Below, piece by piece: positions 61,667 through 64,000 of a stretch of DNA of 64,000 bases; positions within the stretch are counted from its first letter, which is position 1, and each line of letters starts with the position of its first letter. The stretch lies in assembly GCA_022539475.1 (NCBI GenBank), contig VCMS01000187.1, positions 189,376-253,375 on the forward strand, in the 5' to 3' direction. The translations under genes were made by a program, and so were the position numbers. This stretch comes from Gracilaria domingensis (lineage: Eukaryota; Rhodophyta; Florideophyceae; Gracilariales; Gracilariaceae). The notes beneath the pieces are model-generated. The model did not search any database. It had not been told where the DNA came from and saw only the letters and a list, made by a program, of their open reading frames with translations.

Positions 61667-61909
61667 ATGGGTGAAGGAGAGCAGTCAAACACCGAGGTGT
61701 ACCCGCAGGAATACGTGATCGAACGTATCGTACGTCATGTTGTAGACCCCGATGGGACGGTACTGTACCAAGTGCGATGGTATGGCTACTCCGCCGAGGA
61801 GGACACCATGGAGCCGGTCGAGCACCTACCTAGGTCGAAGATCGTTTCATACCACCGTCGCACTCGGTCAGCCTTGCCGTCCAACCTGGACCAAGCCCAG
61901 GTGGGATAA
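61667..61909 (+). CDS. chromodomain protein of element B
   Basis: 80 residues from ATG at 61667 (MGEGEQSNTEVYPQEY). Aligns with element A: VYPQEYVIERIVRH, YQVRWYGYS, VEHLPRSKIVSYHRR. The Trp of the usual EEDTWEP is Met here (EEDTMEP), which would weaken the fold. Own frame, own ATG, same distance from pol as in element A. Reading frame intact although the rest of the element has decayed. Confidence 0.75.
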   Translation: MGEGEQSNTEVYPQEYVIERIVRHVVDPDGTVLYQVRWYGYSAEEDTMEPVEHLPRSKIVSYHRRTRSALPSNLDQAQVG

Positions 61910-62293
61910 GAACCGTTCCCGGTGAGGAGCTTTCAACTATACCGCGATGCGGAAGACTCAGAATGGAGAGTTGACCCCTTTTGTGTGGGGATGAATGAAG
62001 GAAGAAGACCAATGAAGAGGTGAAGACTGAACTAGAGGAAGTGAGAAGAAAGAAAGAAGAGCATACCGAAATGCCGGTTGTACCGATTTAGAACGGTTAG
62101 AGTAGAAGAGCACCAAAGAAGTGAAGCACCAAGGAAGTGAAGTACACTTGAACACAGTGTGAGCGAAGAAGTAATCGAAGATCGATCAAGTTCGTGGAGA
62201 ACAGGCAAAAGGGTGAAGGGAAAGTTACCCCTAGATGGTTTTAGTGTTTCTATCTTATACTAAGGACCAAGTCCTCCAGCCCTGCTGGTCATC
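61910..62293. other. convergent spacer in element B
   Basis: Purine-rich (GAAGAAGAAAG runs), tail-to-tail between chromodomain and antisense ORFs, as in element A where the same place is pyrimidine-rich on its + strand. Confidence 0.45.
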
Positions 62294-64000
62294 TTACACC
62301 CCCGATGAGGGACCGGCACCGCCGCTACCGGAGGGACCCTGCGAAGGGTGCGGAACGGCGTAAGCCAGTATCCCTGCCATAGTGGTGAGATGATCGGGCA
62401 CGATAATTCCAGCGTTCTGGAGACTGGCGCGCACATCGCGATGTTGCCGAATTCCAACGAGCTGTCGGGGCCGGAGGACCGAGAGGACGGTAGGCCGTAC
62501 AAGGGGCCGACCAACCAGGACACTCGCTTGAATCGGAATTCCACCGGCACGGAGCTGGGGTACCCGCGCTTGGCGTGCAATCACTTGATTCGCCGCCGGT
62601 AGGTCGTTCACGCAACTTGGTCACATCTCGACTCAGTGGCTCCGCCGTCTCTCCACCAGTATCATGTTCGATGATCCCAAGTCATTGGCGACCCAGTTTG
62701 TCACTGAACATGAAACCCAACGGGGTGACTGTCTGGTAATGCCGTGGCTGGTTCGCTGCCCACTCGCATACGCGTAGTCGTCAATCTCCCTCCCATGGGT
62801 CTTATCTCGAAGATCTCCTGCTGTGGGATGGTCTCCTACCGGGGTGAGCGGTCGTAGTGACACGAGACCTTTCGCGTTGCGAACAGGGGCACCGTTTCCC
62901 AATCGAATCCCATCGATACATCCAAGATGTAATGGATTTTCATCCCGTTTCTTTCGGACCTCCAAGGGAGTGGGTGCAAAATCCACGCGAGCGGATAATG
63001 CTTGCGAAGCATCGGCGGAATATAGCCAAACCGGATCAGTTGCGTAAGCCTCTTCCAGAAGGAGACGCTGCTACGCGTGCCGCCTCACTTCCCGGCTACG
63101 AGACCCACCATCCGAAACGCGGATCGTTGATCAGTCGGGAGCCGATATGTAACTCAAGCATGGGGCAGTTCCGCAACTACCCTTTGGGTACCTCACAGTC
63201 ACTGCACCAATCTGGTAGAGGAGGGAACGTCGTCCAACAAAGGCCCTGCGGTCTGTACCTTCGGTCTCGATATTCGGGGTACTGGGAATCAGATACCCAT
63301 GACGGGAACGGCTTTCCGCTCAACCGAATGCGATTGACGAACGCACCCTGGGAAGCGTTTTTGCGAAGCATAACGGACTCGCTGCGGAGTATGGGCGATT
63401 CCACAGCAATTAAAGTGACATCAACACTCGATGTGGTCGGCCATCGCCCAGTCGTACCGCGCATCGGTCGAACGACGCGCCAAGTTGTTCCATATCGGAC
63501 TTCACGAGTGACGGTAGAACGGGAAGTAATCGAACCCATATGACGGTGGGAACCGGTGCTCGAGGTGCACTCGACTGAGTTCTTGTAGCGCCAACTTCGC
63601 GTGTTCCGCGCGCAGCGGTGTTCAGAGTTTCTCACGCCTCGGCGGTGTATCGTACGGAAGAGCATCGGGTCGATGCTGCTATAAACGAACTTTCCGATTC
63701 TGGGATTGCAACTACGTAACGCAGACCGCCCGGTAGGAAAAGCCGTTTTTCGTGCATACGACTCAAGAAGAGTGTTCATCGTTAACAGCTACCGGATGAA
63801 ACCACGGTGCACGCTTGACGCAAACCATCACGGAGTGGGATCGCGTACTGGCGGAGAGATTCTCGATATCCAAGCAGCTTGGTTTCGCCATAGCGGCATG
63901 CTTGCGCTGAAGTTCCATATACGGAACGTTCACGGGAACATGCGTTGAGACTGAGGCAGTGGAGCGCGTCGGCAGAAGCCCGGCTTGAGGGTAGTTTTGA
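62294..64000 (-). pseudogene. antisense ORF (aORF) of element B, decayed
   Basis: The C-terminus is open at 62294-62611 (- strand): VRASLQNAGIIVPDHLTTMA and a Gly/Ser/Pro tail align with SLRADLQAHGVPIPPGVNTI and the Gly/Ser/Pro tail of the element A protein. Further upstream, in other frames with stops, DPWE...TPLGFMFSD (about 62690-62810) and ELSRVHLEHRFPPSYGFDYF (about 63530-63600) match DPWERQ...HPVGFVFPED and RVGRLRYDHPIPAEFDFD. The N-terminal part lies beyond the window. Several frameshifts and stops are needed, so this copy is dead, but it shows that the antisense ORF is an old part of the element. Confidence 0.7.

Larger units (their letters stand above)
53240..64000 (+). mobile_element. 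Ty3/gypsy chromovirus, element B, decayed, runs off window
   Basis: Same order as element A in the opposite orientation: 5' LTR, PBS, gag, protease/RT, RNase H/integrase, chromodomain ORF, antisense ORF. Stop codons in gag, a 10-bp deletion in RT and a broken antisense ORF show it is no longer active. The 3' LTR lies beyond base 64000, so age and target duplication cannot be read. Confidence 0.9.

Overview
The window reads as nuclear DNA of a compact-gene, transposon-rich eukaryote. Genes are mostly intronless, spacing is loose and AT-rich, and about two thirds of the 64 kb is mobile DNA in several nested layers. Chromodomain Ty3/gypsy elements, PIF/Harbinger, hAT and TTAA-type elements, and a vanadium-haloperoxidase-like gene make a florideophyte red alga (for example Chondrus crispus) my best guess; this is inference, since no database could be searched.

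Region 1-24 kb holds the apparent host genes among small non-autonomous elements: a PIF/Harbinger transposase copy cut by the window edge (1-805), a secreted VWA/integrin-beta-like protein (3051-4316, -), a C2H2 zinc-finger gene split by a 196-bp hAT MITE (5274-6405, +), an F-box protein (7492-8688, -), a small secreted protein (10297-10971, -), an F-box pseudogene split by a 945-bp TRIM retroelement (13510-15155, -), a vanadium-haloperoxidase/PAP2-like gene with a frameshift (16190-17730, +), and a divergent pair of paralogous membrane glycoproteins (19001-20491, - and 22541-24001, +).

Region 24-49 kb is mobile DNA. It starts with a hAT transposase gene (25533-27731, -). Next comes a PIF/Harbinger transposase pseudogene whose coding sequence is cut twice: by a 2.2-kb element of unknown class (29117-31317) and by a complete 12.3-kb Ty3/gypsy chromovirus (31693-43998). 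The chromovirus has 989-bp LTRs that look identical, a 5-bp target duplication, gag, protease, RT/RNase H/integrase, a separate chromodomain ORF, and a long ORF on the opposite strand near its 3' end. Behind the Harbinger C-terminus lie two convergent ORFs, one Myb/SANT-like, which may be its accessory genes. A second Harbinger transposase copy sits at 48457-49412.

Region 49-64 kb holds a pair of tRNA-derived SINE-like repeats, a ~990-bp foldback element, a truncated reverse-oriented LTR, and a second, older chromovirus (53240 to beyond the window end, +) broken by stop codons and a 10-bp deletion. The two chromoviruses share layout and primer-binding site. They also share a gag/pol -1 frameshift signal with a covarying stem, internal copies of the polypurine tract, and the antisense ORF. 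This shared architecture is the most notable thing in the window.
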